From: an uncultured Clostridia bacterium
GTDB taxonomy: Bacteria; Bacillota; Clostridia; UMGS1883
Assembly (NCBI GenBank): GCA_947629005.1
Contig: CANRCD010000012.1
Span: 1 to 53,665, forward strand
Direction: 5' to 3'
Length of the DNA stretch: 53,665 nt
The stretch's first letter is position 1; each line of letters starts with the position of its first letter. Below, one piece after another: positions 35,405-41,955 of the stretch. The position numbers and the translations under genes were made by a program. Under the pieces are notes generated by a model that was not told where the DNA came from, made no database searches, and saw only the letters and a program-made list of their open reading frames with translations.

Positions 35405-36730
35405 ATGGCCACCTACCGCAACGGAAAACCCCTGCTTGATACCGACGGCAACCCCGTCCACTGCCACGGAGCGGGCCTCCTGCTCCACGACGGCTGGTAC
35501 TACCTGTTCGGCGAGGACCGCCGCGGCGACAACCGCGTTTCCTGCTATCGCAGCAGGGACCTTGTGAACTGGGAGTTTCGCAGCATCGTGCTCTCGCTCG
35601 GCAGCAAAACCGCGCGCCATTATATCCGCACCGATTTGCACCTTTCAGGCCGCGGGCTCAGGCACGACGGCCTTCCCGAGGTTGGCCCGCGCGGCGCGAA
35701 CATCGAACGCCCGAAGGTACTTTACTGCGAAAAAACCGGCAAATTCGTCATGTGGATGCACTTTGAGAACGGGCGCGATTACAACGCGGCCCGCTGCGCC
35801 GTGGCCGTGTGCGACAGTGTGGACGGCGATTACACCTATCTTGGCAGCTTCAACCCCGTAGGCAATATGTCGCGCGACTGCACGCTTTTCAAGGACGATG
35901 ACGGCACTGCCTACTTCATTTCGTCCTCCCGCGACAACGCCGACATGATTATCTACCGCCTGAGCGAAGACTACCTTTCCATTGACGAGCAGGTCAAAAC
36001 GCTTTGGCCCGGGCAGTACCGCGAGGCTCCGGTGCTCTTTAAGCGCGGCGGGTACTACTTTATGCTGACGAGCGAATGTACCGGCTGGAACCCCAATCAG
36101 GGCGGTTACGCCGTGGCAAGCTCCATCGAAGGCCGCTGGAGCTCCATCCGCCCCTTCGGCGGGCCGACCACCTTTAACACTCAGCCCACCGCCGCGATTG
36201 AGGTCGGCGGCACGATGTTATACATAGGCGACCGCTGGGATCCTTCGGACTACTTCAATTCCGGCATTATCATACTGCCGCTTTCCTTTCCCAAGGAAGG
36301 CGTGTGCGAGGCCGAATGGGCCGACGAGGTGGACATCTCGCCCAAGGGTGTCAGCGCGCGTACCGAGGAAAAGAGCCTTGTGCGAATTATGCTTCACGAC
36401 AAGACGAACTACGTCGCGAGCGACGGCTATAACGTGTTCGCCGGCAGGCTCGGCTACGCCAATAAAGGCCTGCTTTGGAAGCGCGAGGACGCCGACGGCG
36501 GCTTTGTGCTGCGCCACGCCGAAAGCGGGCGCTGCCTCAGCGGCGACGGCATAATGGCCGAATACAGCGCGGACGAGCCGCGCCTTGTGTGGCGTGCCGA
36601 CGCCTTTGAGGAAAGCGGCCTTCTGATAAACCGCCATAGCGGGAAATCCTTCATGGTGTTTGGCCGCAGGGTCGTTTTGGCCGACCCCGACGAACGCTTC
36701 GGCGGCTACCGCCTCGTGACGGATTATTAA
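35405..36730 (+). CDS. GH43-like glycoside hydrolase with beta-trefoil-like C-terminus
   Basis: 441-residue protein. The first ~300 residues form a five-bladed beta-propeller typical of GH43 (HCHGAGLLLHDGWYYLFGED; IERPKVLYCEKTGKFVMWMH; SRDCTLFKDDDGTAYFISSS; YREAPVLFKRGGYYFMLTSECTGW), closest in style to subfamily-24 exo-beta-1,3-galactanases. Residues about 315-440 look like a carbohydrate-binding beta-trefoil. No signal peptide, so it is predicted to be intracellular, unlike most galactanases. Starts ten bases after hydG, with GGAGGA. Confidence 0.78.
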   Translation: MATYRNGKPLLDTDGNPVHCHGAGLLLHDGWYYLFGEDRRGDNRVSCYRSRDLVNWEFRSIVLSLGSKTARHYIRTDLHLSGRGLRHDGLPEVGPRGANIERPKVLYCEKTGKFVMWMHFENGRDYNAARCAVAVCDSVDGDYTYLGSFNPVGNMSRDCTLFKDDDGTAYFISSSRDNADMIIYRLSEDYLSIDEQVKTLWPGQYREAPVLFKRGGYYFMLTSECTGWNPNQGGYAVASSIEGRWSSIRPFGGPTTFNTQPTAAIEVGGTMLYIGDRWDPSDYFNSGIIILPLSFPKEGVCEAEWADEVDISPKGVSARTEEKSLVRIMLHDKTNYVASDGYNVFAGRLGYANKGLLWKREDADGGFVLRHAESGRCLSGDGIMAEYSADEPRLVWRADAFEESGLLINRHSGKSFMVFGRRVVLADPDERFGGYRLVTDY

Positions 36731-36735
36731 AATAT

Positions 36736-36764
36736 GCGGGGGAGGGCTCGCCTCCTCCGCTTTT
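36736..36764 (+). terminator. Terminator after the hydG/GH43 run
   Basis: GCGGGGGAGG/CCTCCTCCGC stem (one mismatch) plus TTTT, six bases after the GH43 stop. Confidence 0.75.
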
Positions 36765-36768
36765 ATGC

Positions 36769-36797
36769 TTGACAATAACAGTCACAAGATGTATAAT
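36769..36797 (+). promoter_or_regulatory. Consensus promoter of the small membrane protein gene
   Basis: TTGACA at 36769-36774, 17-bp spacer, TATAAT at 36792-36797, directly after the terminator. Confidence 0.87.
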
Positions 36798-36821
36798 ATA
36801 GAAAAAACGGGAGGTATACAC

Positions 36822-37364
36822 ATGAAAAAGGCAATCAACATAATTGGTATGATCATTGGAGTTATATCAATCGCGGCGGGCATAGCCTTCGCAGCCGTTC
36901 CATCGGCGGGCTCCTCCACCTCAACGCCGCGGTCAGCGGCCTTCGGCGCGGACTACTACACCTATCAGTACGAGGCCACCGAGTACGCCGCAAGAAACGC
37001 CGCAGCCACGGCGAAAAACGTCGCCTCGCTTGCCTACAGGATAAACCTTATGGGAGGCGCGGCTTTTATCCTTGCCGGAGCGCTGACGCTGCTGCACTTC
37101 GGAGCCAGGTACGCTGAGCTCCGCGAGGCCGCCGTGGCCGAGACGGGCGAGGCTATTAATCTCTCTGAGTCTGCCGAGACCGAGGCTGCTTCCGACGGCT
37201 ATGCCATAAGCTATGCGGATGAAGCTCCGGCCGAGGACGATAACGGCCTCGAGGCCGACTGGACCGACGGCGCTGCCGAGACCGAGACCGAGGCCGCGGA
37301 CGCCGTTGATGCTATGGAACCGGCCGAGCCGGAGCCCGCTGCCGAGGATAGGCCCGAGGAATAA
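36822..37364 (+). CDS. Membrane protein with acidic C-terminal tail
   Basis: 180 residues, no family recognised. Two predicted membrane helices (about 4-25 and 75-93, LMGGAAFILAGALTLLHFGA) frame a Ser/Thr/Tyr-rich extracytoplasmic loop; the C-terminal ~80 residues are very acidic and Ala/Glu-rich, probably disordered and cytosolic. ATG 36822 is chosen for its GGGAGG site; the open frame extends into the promoter. Confidence 0.72.
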   Translation: MKKAINIIGMIIGVISIAAGIAFAAVPSAGSSTSTPRSAAFGADYYTYQYEATEYAARNAAATAKNVASLAYRINLMGGAAFILAGALTLLHFGARYAELREAAVAETGEAINLSESAETEAASDGYAISYADEAPAEDDNGLEADWTDGAAETETEAADAVDAMEPAEPEPAAEDRPEE

Positions 37365-37407
37365 CGGCAAAAAACAGAGACGGGAAATCCGCCTCCTGCT
37401 ATTAACA

Positions 37408-37436
37408 AAGCCGCCGGATTAACCGGCGGCTTAGCT
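37408..37436. terminator. Terminator hairpin between convergent units
   Basis: Perfect 10-bp stem AAGCCGCCGG/CCGGCGGCTT (37408-37432), between the plus-strand membrane-protein gene and the minus-strand LRR unit; short A/T runs on either side. Confidence 0.65.
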
Positions 37437-37448
37437 TATTTAATAATC

Positions 37449-37547
37449 TCAAACGTATATGAAACCGTTTCCATAGGTTCGCCGTCCGCATTGAGACAGG
37501 CAGATAAAAAGCTCCGCTGATTTTATTAACCTTTTGATAACTGTCAT
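37449..37547 (-). pseudogene. Possible small or frameshifted gene after the LRR gene
   Basis: A 32-codon frame (MTVIKRLIKSAELFIC...) starts 18 bases after the LRR-gene stop, with a very strong AAAGGAG site. A neighbouring frame over the same DNA gives a more protein-like end (LNADGEPMETVSYTFEIIK then stop), which suggests that a longer gene has lost its frame. Not recognised. Confidence 0.3.
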
Positions 37548-37565
37548 TTTTCTCCTTTGATTATC

Positions 37566-39029
37566 TCACTCCGCCGCAAACCTGACGCCCGTTTCCTCGG
37601 CGTAAAGAGCTCCCCGCGAGCCGAGAGACGCGTGTACAGTCACGTTGGGGCAGCCGTCAAAAATATCCCCTGCCATACTCACAAGGCTGTCGGGCAGATA
37701 AACGTCGGCGAGTTTGCTGCAATCCCTAAATACGCCGGTATACATTTTCTCCACGCCGTCAGGCACAACTACCGACGTCAGCGACGAGCAGCCGCTGAAA
37801 ACCATGTTCGCAATAATTTTCACGCCGTCAGGAATCGTCACAGCTTTAAGGCTTGAGCAGTCACTGAACATATTGTCGCCAAGCGTTTCAAGGCCGGCGG
37901 GCAGAGTGACGCTCTCAAGGCCGGCGCAGTCCTCAAAGTTCCCGCCGCCCATAGAGACTACGCTGTCTGGCACGACAACCGACTTTAGGCTCTTGCAGCC
38001 CCTGAAGCTATTATGGCCCAACATTACCACCGCGTCGGGAATATCAAAGCCTTCAAGGCTTTCACAGCCCGCAAAGCACCAAGTGCCGATCCTTTGCAGG
38101 CCGTCGGGCAGCGATACGGCTTTAAGCGAGGAGCAGTCTTCAAAAACGCTGCTTTCCAAGGCTTCGAGGTCGTTTGGTAATGTTACGGTCTCAAGCGCCG
38201 CGCAGCCGCAAAAGGCTTGGTAACCGATAGTCCCTGTGGGAACGGAGGCACTCTTTAACGAAACGCATCCGTAAAAGGCTCTGTCGCCTATTTCAATAAG
38301 GCCGTCCGGTAGCGCGGCGGCCTCCAGCCTTTCGCAGCCGCTGAAGGCCTCTCTGCCGATATATTTAAGTCCGGCCGGCAGCGATACGCTCATGAGAGAG
38401 GCGTACCTAAAAGCGTTTTCGCAAATTCTCGTCACCGTGGCGGGAACGGTATAGCTTTCGCTCGGCAGTTTCGAGGGATAGTGAATTAGCTTGGTTTTCC
38501 CCTTGTCAAAAAGAATGCCGTCCTCGGAGCAATACCACAGATTGCGCGGGTCAACGTCAAAGCTGACGTTCGTGTCCGGTTGGGTGAGGGAGTTCATGTC
38601 AATACATTCAAGACTCTTCACTCCCGCAGGAATGTTGATCCGCTCAAGCCCATAGCATCCCATGAATACGCTCTGGAAATACGCTTTGCTCCTCAGTTCG
38701 GTAAGGGTGGAGGGCAGAACGACCTCACGCAGATTGGGCAAACACATCGTCGTCGCGACGCCGAGCGTGGTAATGCCCTCCCCCACCTCAATGCGGCGAA
38801 TATCGTCGATATACTGCCGCCACGGCAAATAGGTGTAATAATAATAATCCGCCATTGGACCGTGGCCCGTAAAGCGCAGCGTGCCGTCGTCGAAGCTCCA
38901 CGTGATGTCGTCGTTGCCGCAGTAGCCCACGCCGCCTCCGCCCGCAGGTTCGGGGATTGCTTCGGCCATTGCCGCGCCGCCGCTCAAAGTCATAAGCGTC
39001 GCCAAAACCATTGCAATAATTCTTTTCAT
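37566..39029 (-). CDS. Secreted BspA-like leucine-rich repeat protein
   Basis: 487 residues. Signal peptide (MKRIIAMVLATLMTLSGGAAMA), an N-terminal domain with the BspA-type pattern ITWSFDDGTLRFTGHGPMADY, then about fourteen ~23-residue LRR_5 repeats of the type FxGCxSLxxVxxPxGxxxI (for instance CGCAALETVTLPNDLEALESSVFEDCSSL). No LPXTG or membrane anchor, so it should be released or loosely held. BspA-like repeats often bind host or surface ligands. Own promoter of the ECF type upstream; the preceding unit ends in a terminator at 39103-39138. Confidence 0.88.
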   Translation of the reverse strand: MKRIIAMVLATLMTLSGGAAMAEAIPEPAGGGGVGYCGNDDITWSFDDGTLRFTGHGPMADYYYYTYLPWRQYIDDIRRIEVGEGITTLGVATTMCLPNLREVVLPSTLTELRSKAYFQSVFMGCYGLERINIPAGVKSLECIDMNSLTQPDTNVSFDVDPRNLWYCSEDGILFDKGKTKLIHYPSKLPSESYTVPATVTRICENAFRYASLMSVSLPAGLKYIGREAFSGCERLEAAALPDGLIEIGDRAFYGCVSLKSASVPTGTIGYQAFCGCAALETVTLPNDLEALESSVFEDCSSLKAVSLPDGLQRIGTWCFAGCESLEGFDIPDAVVMLGHNSFRGCKSLKSVVVPDSVVSMGGGNFEDCAGLESVTLPAGLETLGDNMFSDCSSLKAVTIPDGVKIIANMVFSGCSSLTSVVVPDGVEKMYTGVFRDCSKLADVYLPDSLVSMAGDIFDGCPNVTVHASLGSRGALYAEETGVRFAAE

Positions 39030-39054
39030 ACGTTTTCCTCCGTTTCACCGTTTA

Positions 39055-39086
39055 TAATTTAGACGGCAAAATCCATAAAAAGTTCC
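39055..39086 (-). promoter_or_regulatory. ECF-sigma-type promoter, copy 1
   Basis: On the minus strand GGAAC (39086-39082), 16 bp, CGTC (39065-39062) continuing as TAAATTA. The bipartite GGAAC/CGTC form with 16-bp spacing is typical of ECF sigma factors and shows no -35/-10 sigma-A pair. Serves the LRR gene at 37566. Confidence 0.65.
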
Positions 39087-39102
39087 ATATTGGCGCAAAA
39101 AA

Positions 39103-39138
39103 TTTCAAAAAAGCAAGGGAGCAGCCCTGCCCGCTCCC
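39103..39138 (-). terminator. Terminator of the 310-aa protein/68-aa ORF unit
   Basis: GGGAGC/GCTCCC stem (39117-39138) followed on the minus strand by a U-rich run (A's at 39103-39112). Confidence 0.65.
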
Positions 39139-39159
39139 GAAAAGGCTATAAATCCGTGA

Positions 39160-39366
39160 TTAAATCTTAATCATTAATTTTATATATGTTTCTGTAACAC
39201 CCCATGTTCCGCGATATCCGCCCACTGCGTCGTGAATTACAATGTGGTAGGAATATCTCCCGTGGCTGCCCGAAACCTCCAAAATCGGCGCAAACAGACA
39301 TTCCGTCAAGAATAAATACCGCAAAAAAGACGCGCCTAATAAATGAACGCCCTTTATTGTTTTCAT
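39160..39366 (-). CDS. Short protein of unknown function
   Basis: 68 codons from ATG 39366, with an excellent AAAAAGGAG site eight bases upstream and 43 bases after the stop of the secreted 310-residue protein, so it should be translated from the same mRNA. The first 28 residues are hydrophobic but do not look like a clean signal peptide; the C-terminal half (SYHIVIHDAVGGYRGTWGV) looks like part of a beta-sandwich domain. It could be a shortened remnant of a secreted protein. Not recognised. Confidence 0.45.
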   Translation of the reverse strand: MKTIKGVHLLGASFLRYLFLTECLFAPILEVSGSHGRYSYHIVIHDAVGGYRGTWGVTETYIKLMIKI

Positions 39367-39409
39367 AACCAATACTCCTTTTTACTATAAGCTCTTTTAG
39401 GATTTTTTA

Positions 39410-40342
39410 TTAATTCAAATAAGTCACTTCGCCGGTCTCGATGCTTATTTTGCAAGGGCCACCGTTTGTGATAAATTTCCCCGTATCGGGGTCATTCCCA
39501 CCGGGATAGTGTACAGTATAAATATATTCTCCATCTACCGTAAAGAGAGGCCCCTTCTTCTGTCCGTGACATGAATATCCGGGAACGGTTTTTTCAACTC
39601 CGTCCTTTATAATAATCAAATTACTCCGGTTCGGCCCAATCATGTTTATATGCTCTATTTCAGCGTACACCCTTACTCCGTTTTTACCCCAATAGGTTTT
39701 ACCCGGCGCAACGGTGGCTCCCAGATTCTCCTCCGTTATTTCAAAAAACGAATCACCAGACGAATAATAATAATAGCTGTCGGTAAAAAGCTTGATAGCT
39801 TCCTCCTCAACACGGACGGTATCGCTCCAGTCGCCAAAGTAATAGCTCCAGCCCATGATGTCATGCACAACAGTCCACGTCAGAGGAAGGTATACAATAT
39901 TTTTGTAGAAAAGAAAGGGATAATTCACATCGTCATAGACCGCGCCGTTTACATTTACTGTGAACGGCGCCTTTTGCGCGTAAAGCGGGTTGTCGGGGGC
40001 CTCGTCCGATTGGTCGCTGAAATACGGCATCGGCTCTGTGAAATCCGCCTTATTGATAAAGGCCTGCCCGTCCCGAAGCTCCAAGGTCACTCCGATAAGA
40101 TTACAATTATAATAAGTAAGCGGAAAATATGTTATACCTTTATACGCTATCATCGGATATTCGCAGTATTCCATCTTGTTATAACCTGAGTAAGGTAAAT
40201 TATAAAGCTCATAATTGATGTTAACAGGAAAATCCACTATTGTTACCGGCACGCTTTCTTCCGCCCGCGCCGCCGTCGCTTGCGAAATTTGACACAGGCA
40301 GATAATAACCGCCGCCAAAATCATCGCGATAAATCTTTTCAT
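39410..40342 (-). CDS. Secreted protein with copper-amine-oxidase-N-like domains
   Basis: 310 residues with a signal peptide (MKRFIAMILAAVIICLCQISQA). Two repeats of the copper amine oxidase N-terminal-like type follow: MIAYKGITYFPLTYYNCNLIG (about 45-65) and FLFYKNIVYLPLTWTVVHDIMGW (about 125-147); this module is a common non-catalytic wall-associated domain of Bacillota. The C-terminal part (about 185-310) is beta-rich and unrecognised. Starts behind an ECF-type promoter almost identical to that of the LRR gene downstream. Confidence 0.75.
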   Translation of the reverse strand: MKRFIAMILAAVIICLCQISQATAARAEESVPVTIVDFPVNINYELYNLPYSGYNKMEYCEYPMIAYKGITYFPLTYYNCNLIGVTLELRDGQAFINKADFTEPMPYFSDQSDEAPDNPLYAQKAPFTVNVNGAVYDDVNYPFLFYKNIVYLPLTWTVVHDIMGWSYYFGDWSDTVRVEEEAIKLFTDSYYYYSSGDSFFEITEENLGATVAPGKTYWGKNGVRVYAEIEHINMIGPNRSNLIIIKDGVEKTVPGYSCHGQKKGPLFTVDGEYIYTVHYPGGNDPDTGKFITNGGPCKISIETGEVTYLN

Positions 40343-40366
40343 ACATTTTCCTCCGTTTAACGTTTA

Positions 40367-40398
40367 TAATTTAGACGGAAAAATTCATAAAAAGTTCC
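40367..40398 (-). promoter_or_regulatory. ECF-sigma-type promoter, copy 2
   Basis: Minus-strand GGAAC (40398-40394), 16 bp, CGTC (40377-40374) then TAAATTA. Nearly identical to copy 1 over about 60 bp including the A/T-rich DNA upstream, which suggests duplication of the whole promoter. Confidence 0.65.
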
Positions 40399-40409
40399 AT
40401 ATTGGCGCA

Positions 40410-40446
40410 AAAAATTCAAAAAAGGGAGCGGGCCGAACCCGCTCCC
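40410..40446 (-). terminator. Terminator of the rubrerythrin-rubredoxin operon
   Basis: Perfect 9-bp stem GGGAGCGGG/CCCGCTCCC (40424-40446) followed on the minus strand by a U-rich tract, 13 bases after the rubredoxin stop. Confidence 0.85.
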
Positions 40447-40459
40447 TCTGATTTTGCTT

Positions 40460-40615
40460 TTATTCCTCTACGAATACGTCCTTGCCGAGGCCGCACACGG
40501 GGCAAACCCAATCATCCGGAATGTCCTCAAAGGCGGTGCCGGGGGCGATGCCGCTGTCGGGGTCGCCCTGCTCGGGGTCATAAACATAGCCGCAGGGGCA
40601 AACATATTTTTTCAT
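40460..40615 (-). CDS. Rubredoxin
   Basis: 51-residue one-iron electron carrier, starting [20 protein letters not shown] and ending [16 protein letters not shown]. The second knuckle is the usual CPVCG; the first is C-P-C-G, one residue shorter than the canonical CxxCG. All other rubredoxin landmarks (Tyr, [19 protein letters not shown]) are intact. Start ATG with GGAGGGT. Encoded just downstream of rubrerythrin, for which it is the probable electron donor. Confidence 0.93.
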   Translation of the reverse strand: MKKYVCPCGYVYDPEQGDPDSGIAPGTAFEDIPDDWVCPVCGLGKDVFVEE

Positions 40616-40633
40616 AATAAGTACCCTCCGCGA

Positions 40634-41182
40634 TTACTTAAAGTAGCGATTGAGCAGGCCCTCGAAGCCGCAGCCGTGACGGGCCTCGTCCTTGGCCATC
40701 TCATGAACGGTATCGTGAATGGCGTCATAGCCGAGCTCCTTGGCGAGCTTGGCAATTTCGAGCTTACCGGCGGTGGCTCCGTTCTCAGCGTCGCGGCGAA
40801 GCTCAAGGTTCTTTTTTGTGGAGTCGGTAACGACCTCACCCAAAAGCTCGGCAAACTTTGCGGCGTGCTCGGCCTCCTCATAGGCGGCCTTCTCGTAGAA
40901 GGCGCCAATCTCGGGATAGCCCTCGCGGACGGCCTGACGGGCCATCGCAAGATACATACCTACCTCGGTGCACTCGCCCTCGAAGTTAGCCTTAAGACCA
41001 TCGTAAACTCTTTCGTCGATCTTATCCTTCGCGCCAACGCCGATAACGTGCTCGCAGGCCCAAGTGAGCTTACCCTCCTGCATAACGGTAAACTTACTGC
41101 CGGGCAGCTTGCACACGGGGCAGAACTCGGGAGCGCTGTCGCCCTCATGGATGTAACCGCATACGGGACATACGAATTTCAT
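40634..41182 (-). CDS. Rubrerythrin-type peroxidase with N-terminal rubredoxin domain
   Basis: 182 residues: an N-terminal rubredoxin-like iron site ([29 protein letters not shown]) and a C-terminal ferritin-like diiron domain with helices carrying [34 protein letters not shown] and [22 protein letters not shown]. This order, rubredoxin first, is that of reverse rubrerythrins of Clostridia, which reduce hydrogen peroxide and oxygen. Start ATG 41182; the open frame begins three codons earlier. First gene of an operon with rubredoxin. Confidence 0.94.
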   Translation of the reverse strand: MKFVCPVCGYIHEGDSAPEFCPVCKLPGSKFTVMQEGKLTWACEHVIGVGAKDKIDERVYDGLKANFEGECTEVGMYLAMARQAVREGYPEIGAFYEKAAYEEAEHAAKFAELLGEVVTDSTKKNLELRRDAENGATAGKLEIAKLAKELGYDAIHDTVHEMAKDEARHGCGFEGLLNRYFK

Positions 41183-41221
41183 AATAGACACCCTTTCGTT
41201 TAAATGATATTAACGGTAAAT

Positions 41222-41240
41222 AAGAACGATTACCATTAAG
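41222..41240 (-). promoter_or_regulatory. Candidate Fur/PerR-family operator
   Basis: Minus-strand CTTAATGGTAATCGTTCTT matches 13 of 19 positions of the classical Fur box and covers the predicted transcription start of the rubrerythrin operon. A peroxide- or iron-responsive repressor is plausible; PerR controls such genes in clostridia. Confidence 0.45.
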
Positions 41241-41243
41241 ACC

Positions 41244-41272
41244 ATTATAATACTCTTACGCGGATTTGTCAA
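41244..41272 (-). promoter_or_regulatory. Consensus promoter of the rubrerythrin operon
   Basis: TTGACA at 41272-41267, 17-bp spacer, TATAAT at 41249-41244 on the minus strand. The -35 box lies inside the end of the VanW gene. Confidence 0.87.
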
Positions 41273-41849
41273 GGGCTTTTTTGGTAACGGACGCAAAAAC
41301 GTTTTCGCCGTCTGTCCAAGCGTGAAGCGTGAGTACTTCGTTGGTATTATTTGTAAAAGCCAAGTCCTTTTCGCCGAAAACCACAGTGGCGTCACGGCCC
41401 TTGGGCGCGTAAGCCACGCCGTCGCTGTGGGCGTGCCGCTCGTCGATGGAAAGGCCGGCGTCGAGCGCGGCCATATAGATCGTGGAGCTGACCTGACACA
41501 CGCCTCCGCCGCAGCCCTGCTCCTTGTGGCCGTCCACCAAAACAGGCGCGTCGCGGTAGCCCTTTTCCTCGGTGCGGCGGCCAACCGCTTCGTTAAAGCT
41601 GAAACTGCCGCCCGGATAGAGCGCAAGGCCGTTTATAGCTCCGCAGGCGATATTAATGTTCTCCACTCTTGACGCAGAATCATCAAGGAGCGGCGTGGAG
41701 GCCTGCGATACGGTAACGTCAATATATTTTTCCTCATCCTTTTTTTCCGCGGTGACTGCCGCCCGACGCACCTCACCGCGGGTGTTGTCGGCGGTTTTCT
41801 GCGCGCAGCCCGCCAGAAGCAAAAGCAAAACGGCTATAAAAATCTTCAT
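41256..41849 (-). CDS. VanW-family lipoprotein
   Basis: 197 residues: lipoprotein signal (LLLLLAGC, lipidated Cys15), a short linker, and the VanW domain with INIACGAINGLALYPGGSFSFNEAVGRRTEEKGYRDAPV and EQGCGGGVCQVSSTIYMAALDAGL. VanW-like proteins are named for a gene in some vancomycin-resistance clusters and have no proven activity; extracellular wall-linked function is inferred. I use ATG 41849, six bases after GGGGGA; the open frame continues upstream through a hairpin. No van genes are nearby. Confidence 0.88.
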   Translation of the reverse strand: MKIFIAVLLLLLAGCAQKTADNTRGEVRRAAVTAEKKDEEKYIDVTVSQASTPLLDDSASRVENINIACGAINGLALYPGGSFSFNEAVGRRTEEKGYRDAPVLVDGHKEQGCGGGVCQVSSTIYMAALDAGLSIDERHAHSDGVAYAPKGRDATVVFGEKDLAFTNNTNEVLTLHAWTDGENVFASVTKKALDKSA

Positions 41850-41890
41850 AAAAAATCCCCCTTTGAGTAACATTTTGCCCAAAGGGGGAG
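41850..41890 (-). promoter_or_regulatory. Terminator-like hairpin containing the VanW binding site
   Basis: 10-bp arms TCCCCCTTTG/CAAAGGGGGA (41856-41889) followed on the minus strand by UUUUUU and directly by the VanW ATG. It looks like an intrinsic terminator for the upstream LRR gene, yet its 3' arm is also the VanW Shine-Dalgarno sequence. Confidence 0.7.
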
Positions 41891-41955
41891 TATTTTATTT
41901 TTCCATTTATTTGTCAATCCCGACAAACTATAGCCGACTTTGTATGCTCGGCCGG

